A stretch of DNA of 64,000 nt from Clostridium sp. SY8519 (lineage in GTDB: Bacteria > Bacillota > Clostridia > Lachnospirales > Lachnospiraceae), in the NCBI RefSeq assembly GCF_000270305.1, contig NC_015737.1:992501-1056500 (forward strand), in the 5' to 3' direction. A program made the position numbers and the translations under genes. Under the pieces are notes generated by a model. It ran no database searches. It was not told where the DNA came from and saw nothing but the letters and a program-made list of their open reading frames with translations. This document shows, in pieces, positions 63,917 to 64,000 of this stretch (its first letter is position 1; every line of letters begins with the position of its first letter).

Positions 63917-64000
63917 TTGCAGGAAGAGATAGAAAACAGGACCGTGAACCTGATGATCACAACGACAAGACTGACTGCCAGGGCACTGATCTCCGGTTAT
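63917..64000 (+). CDS. PcfB family protein (DUF3801), 5' part
   Basis: The first 28 codons only, cut by the window edge. TTG start at 63917, 8 bp past GGAGGT. The sequence QEEIENRTVNLMITTTRLTAR is typical of the start of PcfB, a partner of the relaxase/coupling protein in conjugation. The rest lies outside the window. Confidence 0.75.
   Translation, partial: MQEEIENRTVNLMITTTRLTARALISGY

Larger units (their letters stand above)
57506..64000 (+). mobile_element. left part of a Tn1549-like integrative element
   Basis: From the split tRNA to the window edge the content changes from origin genes to conjugative-element genes: Cys-rich small proteins, RepA_N initiator, ParA, ParB, DUF5688/DUF3846 protein, and PcfB (a relaxase/coupling-protein partner). 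This order resembles the start of Tn1549-type and related Lachnospiraceae conjugative elements. The left edge is placed at the anticodon-loop sequence. The right end, integrase and conjugation genes are outside the window. Confidence 0.75.

Overview
The window is a bacterial chromosome segment spanning the replication origin of a Firmicute, most likely a Lachnospiraceae-type Clostridium. Pointers are the rpmH-rnpA-yidD-yidC-jag-mnmE-mnmG / dnaA-dnaN-S4-recF-gyrB-gyrA order, a large Gram-positive type SRP RNA, two-subunit transketolase and fumarase, reverse rubrerythrin with PerR, DUF4446 and DUF3881-like proteins, and a Tn1549-like integrative element. Genus was not determined; base composition was judged by eye only.

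Layout. (1) 0.08-18.6 kb, mostly minus strand: DUF5711 membrane protein, split transketolase, recR-ybaB-dnaX, an MFS permease, tRNA-Ser(CGA), TSCPD protein, class V aminotransferase with an ECF S component, tRNA-Ile(GAT), SRP RNA and tadA, then a plus-strand perR-rubrerythrin operon, then sbcCD, a GIY-YIG protein, rsmA and tatD. (2) 18.7-23.7 kb: a 3-hydroxyacyl-CoA dehydrogenase gene, then a plasmid-type Rep_3 initiator gene preceded by a 1.4 kb gene-free array of about 26 iteron-like repeats, then a TrmH-family methyltransferase. (3) 23.9-34.5 kb: cell-wall enzymes (SH3/NlpC-like hydrolase, membrane esterase, polysaccharide deacetylase), folate genes (HD protein, folP, folB-folK fusion), homoserine dehydrogenase, tRNA-Cys, tRNA-Asn, a cupin, an ABC exporter and tRNA-Ser(GCT). 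(4) 34.6-57.3 kb: fumarase, gyrA-gyrB-recF-S4-dnaN, oriC (42,967-43,303, with a DnaA-trio unwinding element), dnaA, and on the other arm rpmH to mnmG, a second cluster of DnaA boxes, inverted rsmG, three parS sites, parA-parB, DUF4446 and DUF3881. (5) 57.5 kb to the end: the left end of an integrative element. It appears to have cut a tRNA-Arg(CCT) gene at the anticodon loop and to carry its own tRNA-Arg(CCT), followed by Cys-rich small proteins, a RepA_N initiator, its own ParA/ParB, a DUF5688-DUF3846 protein and the start of pcfB.

How it fits together. Genes diverge from the dnaA-dnaN gap, as expected for bidirectional replication. Three replication initiators sit within about 40 kb (DnaA, Rep_3, RepA_N), with two ParA/ParB systems. 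The strongest candidate for something undescribed is the Rep_3 gene with its long array. Its core repeats are spaced close to whole turns of the DNA helix and variant copies flank the rep promoter, yet the locus has no other plasmid genes and sits between chromosomal genes about 22 kb from oriC.
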